Positions 26,530-34,960 of a stretch of 64,000 nt of DNA are shown one piece after another. Location of the stretch: the NCBI RefSeq assembly GCF_013391105.1, contig NZ_CP058335.1, positions 1,550,001 to 1,614,000 on the forward strand, read 5' to 3'. The notes beneath the pieces are model-generated. The model did not search any database. It was not told the origin of the DNA and saw only the letters and a list, made by a program, of their open reading frames with translations. How positions within the stretch are numbered: the stretch's first letter is position 1; each line of letters starts with the position of its first letter. Both the position numbers and the translations under genes were made by a program. This DNA is from Natronomonas salina. Lineage in GTDB: Archaea; Halobacteriota; Halobacteria; Halobacteriales; Haloarculaceae.

Positions 26530-26802
26530 TCAGAAGACCAGCATCTGTGCGAGGAAAATCAGAGTCACGAAGAGCGCCAGCGCGGCCATCCCGTGGGTGA
26601 GCGGTCCGTACTCGTCCGGCCCGAGGGTCTCCCGGTCGGAATCGCTCAACCGGTAGACGCCGGTGCCGAGGATGATGAGGGCGACGCTGTACTGGGTGAG
26701 GCTCTCGAATCCGAACTGGAGGCCGTACGTCAGCGAGTGGGTGGCCAGCAGGACGGCTCCACAGTACAGGAAACAGTAGCTGACGAACCGGCCCGGTTTC
26801 AT
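26530..26802 (-). CDS. small three-helix membrane protein
   Basis: This 90-aa protein has about three hydrophobic stretches (FVSYCFLYCGAVLLAT, QYSVALIILGTGVY, and MAALALFVTLIFLAQMLVF). ATG 26802 (MKPGRFVSY) is chosen because the upstream frame is the shadow of the MATE gene. The gene lies downstream of the MATE gene, in the same orientation. Function unknown. Confidence 0.7.
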   Translation of the reverse strand: MKPGRFVSYCFLYCGAVLLATHSLTYGLQFGFESLTQYSVALIILGTGVYRLSDSDRETLGPDEYGPLTHGMAALALFVTLIFLAQMLVF

Positions 26803-26951
26803 CGATAAGTAGTCACTCTCCGGCGGAATAAACGTAGCGGCCGGACCAGGCGGCGGTTGCGGCGAGCGGGGGAACTGTAAAATCGGGGACGTTCGAGCAG
26901 GCCGGGATCGCCGATCCTGTTCTCGAGTGAAGCGCCGACAGTCGGCCTCCA

Positions 26952-28376
26952 TCACCCGGTATCCACGGACTCCCGGTACCGCCGGCTCACCGCCTTCCAC
27001 CGGCCGGTCCGGAAGAGGCCGTAGTTGATCCAGCTCGGGACGTGCATCTCCAGCAGCAGCGCGAGGTACAGCCCGCCGATCCCCAGCGGCGTCACGAGCC
27101 CGATCGCTGCGACCGGGAGGGCGAACACGTAGCGGCCGAGCAGCGACGCGGCGAACGGCAGGCGCGTGTCGCCGGCGCCGATGAGCGCCCCGGTCGCCGT
27201 TCCGTCGATCCCCTGGCCGACCGAACTGATCGCGCTGACGATCACGAAGGTCGCGGTCTGGGCGACCGCCGCCGACCCGGAGACGAACAGGCCGGCGATC
27301 GGGTCGGCGAGCACGACGACCAGCGCCGCGATAGCGACGTAGACGACGGCCGCCAGCCGGATGATCGACGCCCCGTAGGCCCCCGCCTCGGCCTCGTCGC
27401 CCTCGCCGAGGTACTGCCCGACCAGCGAACTCGAGGCCAGCGACAGCCCCCAGTTGAAGCTGTTGACGAGCGTCCGGACCCGGCGGGCCACCTCGAGGGC
27501 GGTCACGACGACCGGGCCGAACGAGGCCGCGATCCACAGCAGCGGGAACACGACGATACCCTGGGCGAGCCGCCGGCCGATCTCCGGGGCGGAGATCGCG
27601 AGCAACTGCCGCAGCAGCGCGCGGTCGACCCACGGTCGACCCGGTGTGATCGGAACCGGACTGGGTTCCATCCCCAGGCGACCGCCGTACGAGCGTCCTG
27701 TCATCCCCCAGCCCAGGGTGAGGGTCACGACGCCCGTCGAGATGGCGGTACCGAGGGCGGCCCCGGCCACCCCGAGTCCGAACCAGAAGATGAGGACCGC
27801 GCTGAGGGCGATGTTGAGCAGGGCGCCGGTCGTCCGGTTGACCATCTCCGTGTACGTGTCGCCGATGCCGGTGTACGTCCGGCTGGCGACGAGGTTGAGC
27901 ATCTCGAAGAGGACCGCCGGGGCGACGAACGTCAGGTAGACGCTGCCGTGCTCCAGCGAGGCCGGATCCGCACCGAGCACCCCGATCAACGCATCCGGAA
28001 CCGCCACGAACACCGCCATGATGGGGGTGGCGAGGACGACCGTGAGGATGACGCTCTGCTCGACGACGCGGGCGGCGCGTTCGGGGTCGTCGCTGCCGTA
28101 GTTCTGCGAGACGAGGCTGATCGTCCCGCCGGCGAGCCCGAGCCCGAGGAGGGCGACGATCCCCCAGTAGGACAGCGCGAACGCCAGCCCCGCGGTCCCG
28201 GCGGTCCCGACGGCGACCCCGACCATCGCGAGGTCCACCGTCTGCTTCGACATGATTGCGAAGCCGGTGACGATGCGCGGCCACGCGAGGTCGAACGTCC
28301 GGCGGAACCGCTCGGCGGTGATGATGCCGGCTCGTTCGAGCAACCGCCCGGCGTTCTCGACAGGGTCCATCGCCAC
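26952..28376 (-). CDS. MATE-family efflux transporter
   Basis: This 474-aa protein with about twelve helices in two MatE halves is a second multidrug/metabolite antiporter, distinct from the one at 7163. The first half has DLAWPRIVTGFAIMSKQTVD and the motif NYGSDDPERAARV. The second begins near residue 250 with the segment QLLAISAPEIGRRLAQG. The second half closes with LYLALLLEMHVPSWINY. It lies downstream of the formate dehydrogenase genes with a gap of 121 bp, in the same orientation, but no functional link is evident. Confidence 0.9.
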   Translation of the reverse strand: MAMDPVENAGRLLERAGIITAERFRRTFDLAWPRIVTGFAIMSKQTVDLAMVGVAVGTAGTAGLAFALSYWGIVALLGLGLAGGTISLVSQNYGSDDPERAARVVEQSVILTVVLATPIMAVFVAVPDALIGVLGADPASLEHGSVYLTFVAPAVLFEMLNLVASRTYTGIGDTYTEMVNRTTGALLNIALSAVLIFWFGLGVAGAALGTAISTGVVTLTLGWGMTGRSYGGRLGMEPSPVPITPGRPWVDRALLRQLLAISAPEIGRRLAQGIVVFPLLWIAASFGPVVVTALEVARRVRTLVNSFNWGLSLASSSLVGQYLGEGDEAEAGAYGASIIRLAAVVYVAIAALVVVLADPIAGLFVSGSAAVAQTATFVIVSAISSVGQGIDGTATGALIGAGDTRLPFAASLLGRYVFALPVAAIGLVTPLGIGGLYLALLLEMHVPSWINYGLFRTGRWKAVSRRYRESVDTG

Positions 28377-28497
28377 TCGCTCGTTGCATCGGGCTACCGG
28401 TACCGGGGACTTCCCGCTGTCGTTTCCGCGGTCGGGCGACAGGGCCGGGGCCGGTGGGCCCCCGGACCGACCGTGTGGGGGCTCCGAGAGTGCCGCG

Positions 28498-31400
28498 TCA
28501 GTCGTCGCCGGCCAGGGACTCGGAGCCGTCGTCCGCCAGCTCCTCGGGCGACGACGGTTCGTCGATCGGCGTCTCGGCGAGCGGGCGGACCTGGACGTTC
28601 GTCACCTTGTACGCGGGGATCTTGCTCAGCGGGTCGAACTCCTCCTTGGTCAGGGTGTTGACGGCGCCGTGGACGAAGTGCATCGGGACGAACAGGACGT
28701 CCGGTCCCGACGTCTCCTCGACGTTCGCCCGCACGACGATTTCGCCCTGGGCGGACTCGACGACGACGTACTCGTCGTCGGCGATGCCGAGCCGCTCGGC
28801 CGCCTCCGGGTGGATGGTGACGAAGCTCTCGGGGACCTGCCGCATCGACGCCTCCGAGCGACGCGTCATCGACCCGGTGTGCCAGTGGTAGAGCACGCGG
28901 CCGGTGGTGAGCGTGAACGGGTAGTCCTCGGTGGGGGCGGGATACCGGTCTTCGGCCAGCTCCGAGGGGACGAACCGCGCCAGTCCGTCGTCGAAGTTGA
29001 ACTCGTCCTCGTAGAGGTACGGCGTGCCCGGGTGGTCCTCGTCCCAGCAGGGCCACTGCAGGCCGTCGCCCTTCGCCTCGAGGCGCTCGTGGGTGACGCC
29101 GCCGTAGATCGGCGCGAGGTCGTTGATCTCGTCCATCACGTCGCTGGGCGTCTCGTAGCCCCAGTCGAATCCCATCCGGCCCGCGAGGTCCTGCAGGATG
29201 GCGGCGTCCGTCCGCGCCTCGCCCGGCGACTCGACGGCCGGCCGGACGAGCTGGACCCGCCGTTCGGTGTTCGTGATCGTCCCGTACTTCTCGGCCAGGG
29301 AGGCCGCCGGCAGCACCACGTCGGCGTGCTGGGCGGTCTCGGTCATGAACAGCTCCTGGACGACGAGGAAGTCGAGGGCCTCGACCGCCGCCTCGGCGTG
29401 CTGGATGTCCGGCTCCGAGAGGAGTGGGTTCTCGCCGACGATGTACATCCCGTGCAGGTCGGTGTTCTCGGGGGAGTGGTCCTCGTCGGCCGACGGGTCG
29501 TCGGTGCCCCGCTCTTCCTCGCCGTCGTCGGGGTCGTCGCCGCCGTACGCGTCCTCGCCCTCGTCGCCGCTGACGGTCTGTTCGACGCCCGGGACGGCGC
29601 TGAACATCTCGGTGACCCGCAGGCCGACCTCGTCAGGCGGGCGGACGCCCCACGACGCCTCGAACTTGTCCAGCACGTCGTCGTCGGTGATGGACTGATA
29701 CCCCGGGAGGTTGTTGGGGAGCGGCCCCATGTCCCCGCCGCCGCCCTGCACGTTGTTCTGCCCGCGGAACGGCGAGAGCCCGGAGCGGGGCTTGCCGAGG
29801 TGCCCGCAGAGCAGCGCCAGGTTGACGATCGCCAGCGCGTTGCGCGTGCCATGGGAGTGCTGGGTCAGCCCCATCGCCCAGCCGTAGACGCACGTCTCGG
29901 CGTTCGCGATGGTCTCGGCCGCGTTGATCAGGTCTTCCGGCGGGACGTCCGTGACCTCCTCGACCACCTCCGGCGTGTACGGCTCGACCGTCTCCTTCAG
30001 GTCGTCGAAGTGCTTGGTCCGGTCCTCGACGAACGCCACGTCGTAGAGGTCTTCTTCGATGATGTGCCGCATCATGCCGTTGAGCCAGGCGATGTCCGTC
30101 CCCGGCTTCGTCCGGACGTACTGGTCGGCGTGCTCCGCGATAGTCATCTCCCGGGGATCGAAGACGAACAGGTCCGCGCCGTCGCGGACGTTCTGGACGA
30201 TGCGCGTCGCCAGGACCGGGTGGCTCTCGGTCGTGTTCGACCCCGTGATCAGGTAGCAGTCGGTCTCGCCGACGTCCTCGTTGATGCGGTTTGTCATCGC
30301 GCCGTAGCCGACCGTCTGCTTGAGCGCGGCGACCGTCGAGGAGTGACACAGCCGCGCGCAGTTGTCGACGTGTGGCGTCTGCAACACCTGGCGGGCGAAC
30401 TTCTGGGCGAGGAAGTTTTCCTCGTTGGTAGCCTTCGACGAGGAGGTCACCGCCAGCGCATCGGCGCCGTACTCGTCGCGGATCTCGGTCAGGCGCTCGG
30501 CGACGCGGTCCAGCGCCTCGTCCCACGACGCCTCGCGGAACTCGCCGTCCTCCTTGACCAGCGGCGTCGTCAGTCGCTCGTCGGAGCCGACGTAGTCGTA
30601 GCCGAACTTCCCCTTCACGCACGTCGAGAAGTCGTTGGCCGGCGTCTCCTCGGGGTCGGCCGGCCGGACGCCGAGGACCTCCCCGCCCTTGCCGTACAGC
30701 TCGAACCGGCAGCCGACACCGCAGTAGGTGCATGTCGTGTCGGCGACCGTGATGTCACGCTTCCGGGCGCCGCTGACGACCTCCGCGGCGTCGAACATCT
30801 GGCCGATGGTCAGCGACCTCTCGGCGACCTCCTCGGTGGCGTGTTCGACCCGCTCGAGCGCGCCGTCAGCCATCCGTCTCGGGAGCTCCGAGGCTTCCCG
30901 CTTCGCGTTAGCCATGAACGCGGCGACGCCGGAGAGCGACCCGGGGTCGGGCTCTCCGGGGCGACCACCGTCGTCGCGGCCCGGGACGTCCCGGTTCGGA
31001 GCTTCGGCCGTGTCGGCCGTCTCGACCGATCGGCCCTCCTGGACCGACCCGATGGAGTTCTTCTGGGTGAACCCGGGAAGCGGGAGCGTAGTCGCGTCGA
31101 CGAGCCCGTCCTCGACGAGGGCGCCGGTCGGGCAGACCGTGACGCAGTGCCCGCAGGAGATGCAGGTCGAATCCTCCATCGTCTCGGCCTCGGGCTGCTG
31201 GAAGTCGATGTGGAGGTCGTCGCCCTGGCCGGACATCCGGAGGACGCCGGCGGCCTGGACGTCGTTGCAGGCGTCGACACAGCGGCTACAGAGGATGCAC
31301 TTGTTGCGGTCGATCTGGATGACGTTCGTGTCGTCGATGGGCGAGTAGGCGTCGCGCTCATCGAAGACGCCGTACCGCGGCTGGTTGACGCCCTGTTCGA

Positions 31401-31923
31401 TGGAGGCGTCTTGGAGCTCGCAGCGACCGTTCTGTCCGCACGTCGTACACCGCAGATTGTGGTTGCCGATGACGAGGTCGAGGTTGACGTCGCGGGCCTC
31501 CTCGGCGTCGGTCGCGTCGGTGCGCACGTCGAGGCCGTCCTCGGCCGGGAAGCTACACGCCGGGACGAGCCCGTGCTCGTCGGTCTCGACCGTGCAGGTC
31601 CGGCAGGCGCCGTAGGGGCCGACCTCGTCGGACTGCTCGGTGTCGCGGTCGTACGCGCAGAGCGCCGGGACGTCCGAGGCGGTCTCGACCGTCTCGATGG
31701 CGTCGAGAAGCGTCGACCCCGGTGGGACGGCGACCGGGTCGCCGTCGACCGTCACGGTCGTCATCTCGTCGCCGCGGGTACCGACGTCGGGATCGTTGGC
31801 CCGCCCCGTGCGGAAGTCGTCGGTCAGCGGGGTGCTCGACCGGGGGTCGTCGACGTTCGGAACGCCCGGCAGCGCCTCGGTCGGGCCGTGCTCGGTCGGC
31901 CCGGGCGGGTCGTCCATGCTCAC
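28498..31923 (-). CDS. formate dehydrogenase-like alpha subunit (Mo/W-bis-MGD)
   Basis: This 1141-aa protein is modular. Cys89, Cys107, Cys110 and Cys123 form a [2Fe-2S] ferredoxin domain. His155, Cys159, Cys162 and Cys168 form a NuoG-type site. Cys209/212/215/219 and Cys254/257/260/264 are two [4Fe-4S] sites. A 110-residue linker follows, then the molybdopterin domain with its own cluster (Cys398/401/405/435). The active-site residue is Cys526 in NCARLCHS, so this is a Cys rather than Sec enzyme. An acidic insert lies near residues 785-820. It should oxidise formate or reduce CO2, passing electrons to the NuoF-like partner whose gene overlaps its start. The first about 50 residues are low-complexity. 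Confidence 0.88.
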   Translation of the reverse strand: MSMDDPPGPTEHGPTEALPGVPNVDDPRSSTPLTDDFRTGRANDPDVGTRGDEMTTVTVDGDPVAVPPGSTLLDAIETVETASDVPALCAYDRDTEQSDEVGPYGACRTCTVETDEHGLVPACSFPAEDGLDVRTDATDAEEARDVNLDLVIGNHNLRCTTCGQNGRCELQDASIEQGVNQPRYGVFDERDAYSPIDDTNVIQIDRNKCILCSRCVDACNDVQAAGVLRMSGQGDDLHIDFQQPEAETMEDSTCISCGHCVTVCPTGALVEDGLVDATTLPLPGFTQKNSIGSVQEGRSVETADTAEAPNRDVPGRDDGGRPGEPDPGSLSGVAAFMANAKREASELPRRMADGALERVEHATEEVAERSLTIGQMFDAAEVVSGARKRDITVADTTCTYCGVGCRFELYGKGGEVLGVRPADPEETPANDFSTCVKGKFGYDYVGSDERLTTPLVKEDGEFREASWDEALDRVAERLTEIRDEYGADALAVTSSSKATNEENFLAQKFARQVLQTPHVDNCARLCHSSTVAALKQTVGYGAMTNRINEDVGETDCYLITGSNTTESHPVLATRIVQNVRDGADLFVFDPREMTIAEHADQYVRTKPGTDIAWLNGMMRHIIEEDLYDVAFVEDRTKHFDDLKETVEPYTPEVVEEVTDVPPEDLINAAETIANAETCVYGWAMGLTQHSHGTRNALAIVNLALLCGHLGKPRSGLSPFRGQNNVQGGGGDMGPLPNNLPGYQSITDDDVLDKFEASWGVRPPDEVGLRVTEMFSAVPGVEQTVSGDEGEDAYGGDDPDDGEEERGTDDPSADEDHSPENTDLHGMYIVGENPLLSEPDIQHAEAAVEALDFLVVQELFMTETAQHADVVLPAASLAEKYGTITNTERRVQLVRPAVESPGEARTDAAILQDLAGRMGFDWGYETPSDVMDEINDLAPIYGGVTHERLEAKGDGLQWPCWDEDHPGTPYLYEDEFNFDDGLARFVPSELAEDRYPAPTEDYPFTLTTGRVLYHWHTGSMTRRSEASMRQVPESFVTIHPEAAERLGIADDEYVVVESAQGEIVVRANVEETSGPDVLFVPMHFVHGAVNTLTKEEFDPLSKIPAYKVTNVQVRPLAETPIDEPSSPEELADDGSESLAGDD

Positions 31924-33563
31924 GACGAGGTCACCTCGCAGGTGCCGCTGGGGCAGTGCCCGTCGGCGTGGGCTTCGAACTCGGTCTCGAAGCGGTCGTG
32001 GGCCGTCTCGACGCTCCGGGCCGCCGACCGCCCGACGTCACAGAGGCTCGTCCCGCCCATCACGCGGGTGAGTTCGCGTATCATGTCGTCCTCGTAGCTG
32101 CCGTCGTAGATGTCCCGCAGGAGCCCGAGGAGCTGTTTCGACCCCTCGCGGCCGGGGAAACAGCGGCCGCAGTTCGCCTCGCTGGCGAACCGGGCGCGCT
32201 CGCCGGCCAGCGCCAGCGGGCACCGGTCCTCGCCGAACAGTTCGACGACCCCCTCGGTCCCGAGGTCGGCGTTCCGGAGGCCGACCGCGCTCACCGTGTG
32301 GTCCAGCGACCGGGTGAAGCCGCCGAACTGGCCGCCGACGCACGCCATCTTGACCCGGCCGTCCGTCTCGACGGCGCCGCGGACGGTCGCCAGCCCGCTT
32401 CCGGTCGGGAGTTCCACGGTCGCCGGCGCCGCCACGTCCCCCGCGACCGTGAGGAGTCGCGTGCCCGGATCGGCATCGGCCGCGTCGAAGGCCTCGGGGT
32501 CGAGGAGCGCCCGGCGTATCTGTGCGAACGTCCGCGGTGTGTGGACGGTAGTCGGCCGACCGTACAGCCCGTGGCGGGCGGGGCCCGGCGGGCGCAGGCG
32601 CGCCTCCAGCCGGTCGTTGCCCTCCAGGGCTTCGAGGGCCATCGTGAACTCCCCGGCGATGTACTCGTCGGGACCGGCGACGATCTGTGGAGTGGCGGCG
32701 TCGTCGGCATCCCCTTCGACGCCGACCGCGTCGGTGACGGCAGCGGTCGCCTCGCGGGTGCGGCGTTGCGCGAGGGCGTCGGCCTCGTTCGTGTACACGA
32801 CGACGTCGCCGGGGGTCGCCCCGACGATCTCGGCGACCGCGAGCGCCCCGTCGAGGACCGCCGCGGGCGACCCGCCGAGCAGCGTCCGGTCGGTCTCGTT
32901 GCGCCGGTCGCTCTCGTTGGCGTTCACCACCACGACCGGCTCACCCGCCGCGTCGCCGACGACGGCCAGGTCGTCCGCGATGGGGTCGTCGCGGCTCGCG
33001 TCCCCGCGACCGCGGCCGAGGATGCCGAGGTCGTCGAGCTGTTCGAGCGCCGCGTCGGGGTCGTCGCGAGCGAGCGTCGCGGCGCTCTCGTCGGCGTCGA
33101 TACCGGCTTCGGGGTCGACCCACCCGCAGCCGCCGAGCACCCGCCGCGTCCCGACCGCGAGCGGCCCGTCCGACGGCGTCGGCAGCGTCCCGGGATCGGG
33201 ACCGTGCTCGACGGTCCATTCGGCGTCGCCCGTCCCGCGTTCACCGGCGTCGAGGTCGCCGACCAGTGTTCGCGTCTGCTCGACCGAGACTCGGGGGTAG
33301 TACGCCGTCCGTCCGTCGTCCGTGACGAGGACGAGGGGTTCGAGCGCCCGCACGCCGGTCGACCCGACCTCGAGGACGTCGACCTCGCCGGCTGCGTCAC
33401 GAGCCGCCTGTAGAACGTCGCGACCTCGGTCCAGGGTCCCGTCCCGCTCGTCGGTATCGTCGGCTTCCCGCTCGGCCGTCCCATCTGACGCATCGCCGCG
33501 ACCAACGGTGACGCGGACGGTGGGACGTCCGTCCTGGGAGTTGTTAACTCGAGACACTACCAC
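31920..33563 (-). CDS. NuoF-like subunit with degenerate cofactor sites
   Basis: This 547-aa protein would be the NAD(P)H/FMN-type subunit of the formate dehydrogenase complex. The N-terminal part (to about residue 105) matches the thioredoxin-like [2Fe-2S] fold, but the segment VGSTGVRALEPLV has lost the Cys residues expected in GCxGxCxxEPLV. The FMN region reads GRGRGDAS near residue 183 instead of the GRGGAGFPTG motif, although VNANESDR and the SLBB-like GGQFGGF stretch remain. The last cluster keeps C465, C468 and C508 but has Gly471 where the third Cys belongs. GTG 33563 is the start, and its stop overlaps the alpha-subunit start by 4 bp. Confidence 0.75.
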   Translation of the reverse strand: MVVSRVNNSQDGRPTVRVTVGRGDASDGTAEREADDTDERDGTLDRGRDVLQAARDAAGEVDVLEVGSTGVRALEPLVLVTDDGRTAYYPRVSVEQTRTLVGDLDAGERGTGDAEWTVEHGPDPGTLPTPSDGPLAVGTRRVLGGCGWVDPEAGIDADESAATLARDDPDAALEQLDDLGILGRGRGDASRDDPIADDLAVVGDAAGEPVVVVNANESDRRNETDRTLLGGSPAAVLDGALAVAEIVGATPGDVVVYTNEADALAQRRTREATAAVTDAVGVEGDADDAATPQIVAGPDEYIAGEFTMALEALEGNDRLEARLRPPGPARHGLYGRPTTVHTPRTFAQIRRALLDPEAFDAADADPGTRLLTVAGDVAAPATVELPTGSGLATVRGAVETDGRVKMACVGGQFGGFTRSLDHTVSAVGLRNADLGTEGVVELFGEDRCPLALAGERARFASEANCGRCFPGREGSKQLLGLLRDIYDGSYEDDMIRELTRVMGGTSLCDVGRSAARSVETAHDRFETEFEAHADGHCPSGTCEVTSS

Positions 33564-33638
33564 ATGGATTCTCGAGAACGGAGCAAAAGATTGGTTACCG
33601 ATTGACGAGGCGACGTGTCTCGGAAGCCCGTCGGCCGG

Positions 33639-33839
33639 TCAGAGCGGCCTCGTCGCGGGATTTCGCTGCGGGGTCGGGCCGCCCTCGCTCCCCTCGTCGC
33701 GCCGTCGGTTCCGTACGTGCCGGGAGAGCGGTGCCGTCCGACGCCAGGCCAGGAAGGCGGCGCCCCCGAGAGCCGCGAACAGTCCGAGAGCGATCACGAG
33801 GTTCGAGACGCCGGCCGTGTCTGCGCTTCGGTCCGCCAT
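33639..33839 (-). CDS. small single-helix membrane protein
   Basis: This 66-aa protein has one hydrophobic stretch (LVIALGLFAALGGAAFLAW, about residues 14-32) and a basic, Gly/Pro-rich cytoplasmic tail. It lies just upstream of the NuoF-like gene and diverges from the gene at 33972. Function unknown. Confidence 0.55.
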   Translation of the reverse strand: MADRSADTAGVSNLVIALGLFAALGGAAFLAWRRTAPLSRHVRNRRRDEGSEGGPTPQRNPATRPL

Positions 33840-33971
33840 ACCGGCGATACGACCCCGTTACCGGTAGTGGTTTCGGCGAACCGGACGGCCGTCGGTGGGC
33901 GGGACCGCCGCGTCGACGAGGGAGTCGACGGCCGGTAGTTGAAGAGTCTCGAGCACGTAGTTTTCAATTCA

Positions 33972-34334
33972 ATGACTAGTTCCGACGAGGCGAGCCTCGA
34001 TGACGTCGAGTTCGACGAGCTGGAGAGCGTCGACCAGTACGAAGCGACGTTCTCGGGGACCCTGGACGGTGAGGACGTCGTCGTGACGTACACGCTGGAG
34101 AGTGCCATCAGCGCGGACGACGAGACGACCGTCTACACGCCCGGCGACAGTGAACTCGAGCAGGTCATCGTCGAGCCGGACACCTACGAGTTCGAGGACG
34201 ACGGCCGCGAGACGGTCCGGTTCACCGGCAGCGACGACGACGAGTCGGTCCTCGGCTTCGTCTACGCGCTCGCCACCGTCGAAGACAGCGACGAGAACCA
34301 GGTCAACCTCTCGGTCACCTCCGACGCACAGTAA
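33972..34334 (+). CDS. acidic hypothetical protein
   Basis: This 120-aa very acidic, beta-rich protein (EATFSGTLDGEDVVVTYT, YEFEDDGRETVRFTGSDDD) has no family match I can name. Its N-terminus is flexible and Asp/Glu/Ser-rich. ATG 33972 is preferred to 33939 because a TATA-like TTTTCAATT lies closer to it and the twelve extra upstream residues are not acidic. It precedes the CARF-like operon by 155 bp but has its own promoter-like region. Confidence 0.6.
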   Translation: MTSSDEASLDDVEFDELESVDQYEATFSGTLDGEDVVVTYTLESAISADDETTVYTPGDSELEQVIVEPDTYEFEDDGRETVRFTGSDDDESVLGFVYALATVEDSDENQVNLSVTSDAQ

Positions 34335-34471
34335 GGTCGGGAACGATCCTTTTTCCAGTCGACTCTAGCGCACCCACCGAATCGACCTGTCCGTCGTGCG
34401 TGTCGGTAGAGGTCCGGATGACAACCAGTCCACCACGGGTGACGTGGTACTCGATAGCACTATTACACGTC

Positions 34472-34489
34472 GGCCAGTCGTGACTGGCC
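34472..34489. promoter_or_regulatory. 8-2-8 palindrome abutting the CARF-like gene start
   Basis: GGCCAGTC-GT-GACTGGCC is a perfect inverted repeat ending one base before ATG 34490. A TATA-like ACTATTACA (about 34459-34467) lies some 28 nt upstream of the ATG. A leaderless transcript would therefore start within the repeat. A dimer bound here would block the promoter; alternatively the RNA could form a hairpin at the 5' end. Confidence 0.6.
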
Positions 34490-34960
34490 ATGCACCGACG
34501 CTGGGTGACCTGTGGGACGCCGACGATGCCGGGGATCCTGAATCCGCTTATGGCCGCCTGCGACAGCGGATACGTGCCGGACGAGGTGTCGATCCTGACG
34601 AACCCGGACGTCGCCGACACGGTCGACGAAGCCTGCGAACACCTCGAAGTCATCGTGGACCGCTACGGGGGAGACGCGGTGATCGAGCAGGAGGAACTGC
34701 TCGAGGAGACCGACTTCGAGGCGATCGTCGACTACTATCGCTCGGCCATCCAGGAGGCCCGGGACACCGACGCGACGGTCGCGATCGACATCACGCCCGG
34801 TCGGAAGTTCATGTCGGCGATCGCCTTCCAGGCGGGCGTCCACTTCGAGGCCGACCACGTCTACTACTTCCACCGGAAAGCAGGGGGCTACCCCGGGCGG
34901 TTCTACCCGGAGATTCCCCGTACGGCCACCGACCTCATCGACTTCACGGAGGTGATCTGA
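34490..34960 (+). CDS. CARF-like (Rossmann) signal-sensing protein
   Basis: This 156-aa stand-alone domain begins VTCGTPTMPGILNPLMAA and has a VSILTNPDV strand. Its key motif is VAIDITPGRKFMSAIAF at about residues 97-113, matching the D-[IL]-T-x-G-x-K-x-M-S pattern that lines the ligand pocket of CARF domains (Card1/Can2, Csm6, Csx1). The ADHVYYFHRK strand follows. CARF domains bind cyclic oligoadenylates or other nucleotides. The stop codon overlaps the ATG of the PIN-nuclease gene by one base (TGATG). No cas genes are near, so the ligand need not be CRISPR-derived. Confidence 0.7.
   Translation: MHRRWVTCGTPTMPGILNPLMAACDSGYVPDEVSILTNPDVADTVDEACEHLEVIVDRYGGDAVIEQEELLEETDFEAIVDYYRSAIQEARDTDATVAIDITPGRKFMSAIAFQAGVHFEADHVYYFHRKAGGYPGRFYPEIPRTATDLIDFTEVI

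Noticed and set aside
28252-32097. 1281-codon plus-strand frame
   Set aside because: It is antisense to the formate dehydrogenase gene, whose Cys motifs and active site are clear on the minus strand.
34396-34959. Upstream extension of the PIN-nuclease frame
   Set aside because: This part is in a different frame from the CARF-like gene and reads Arg/Gly-rich; the overlap TGATG at 34958-34962 marks the real start.
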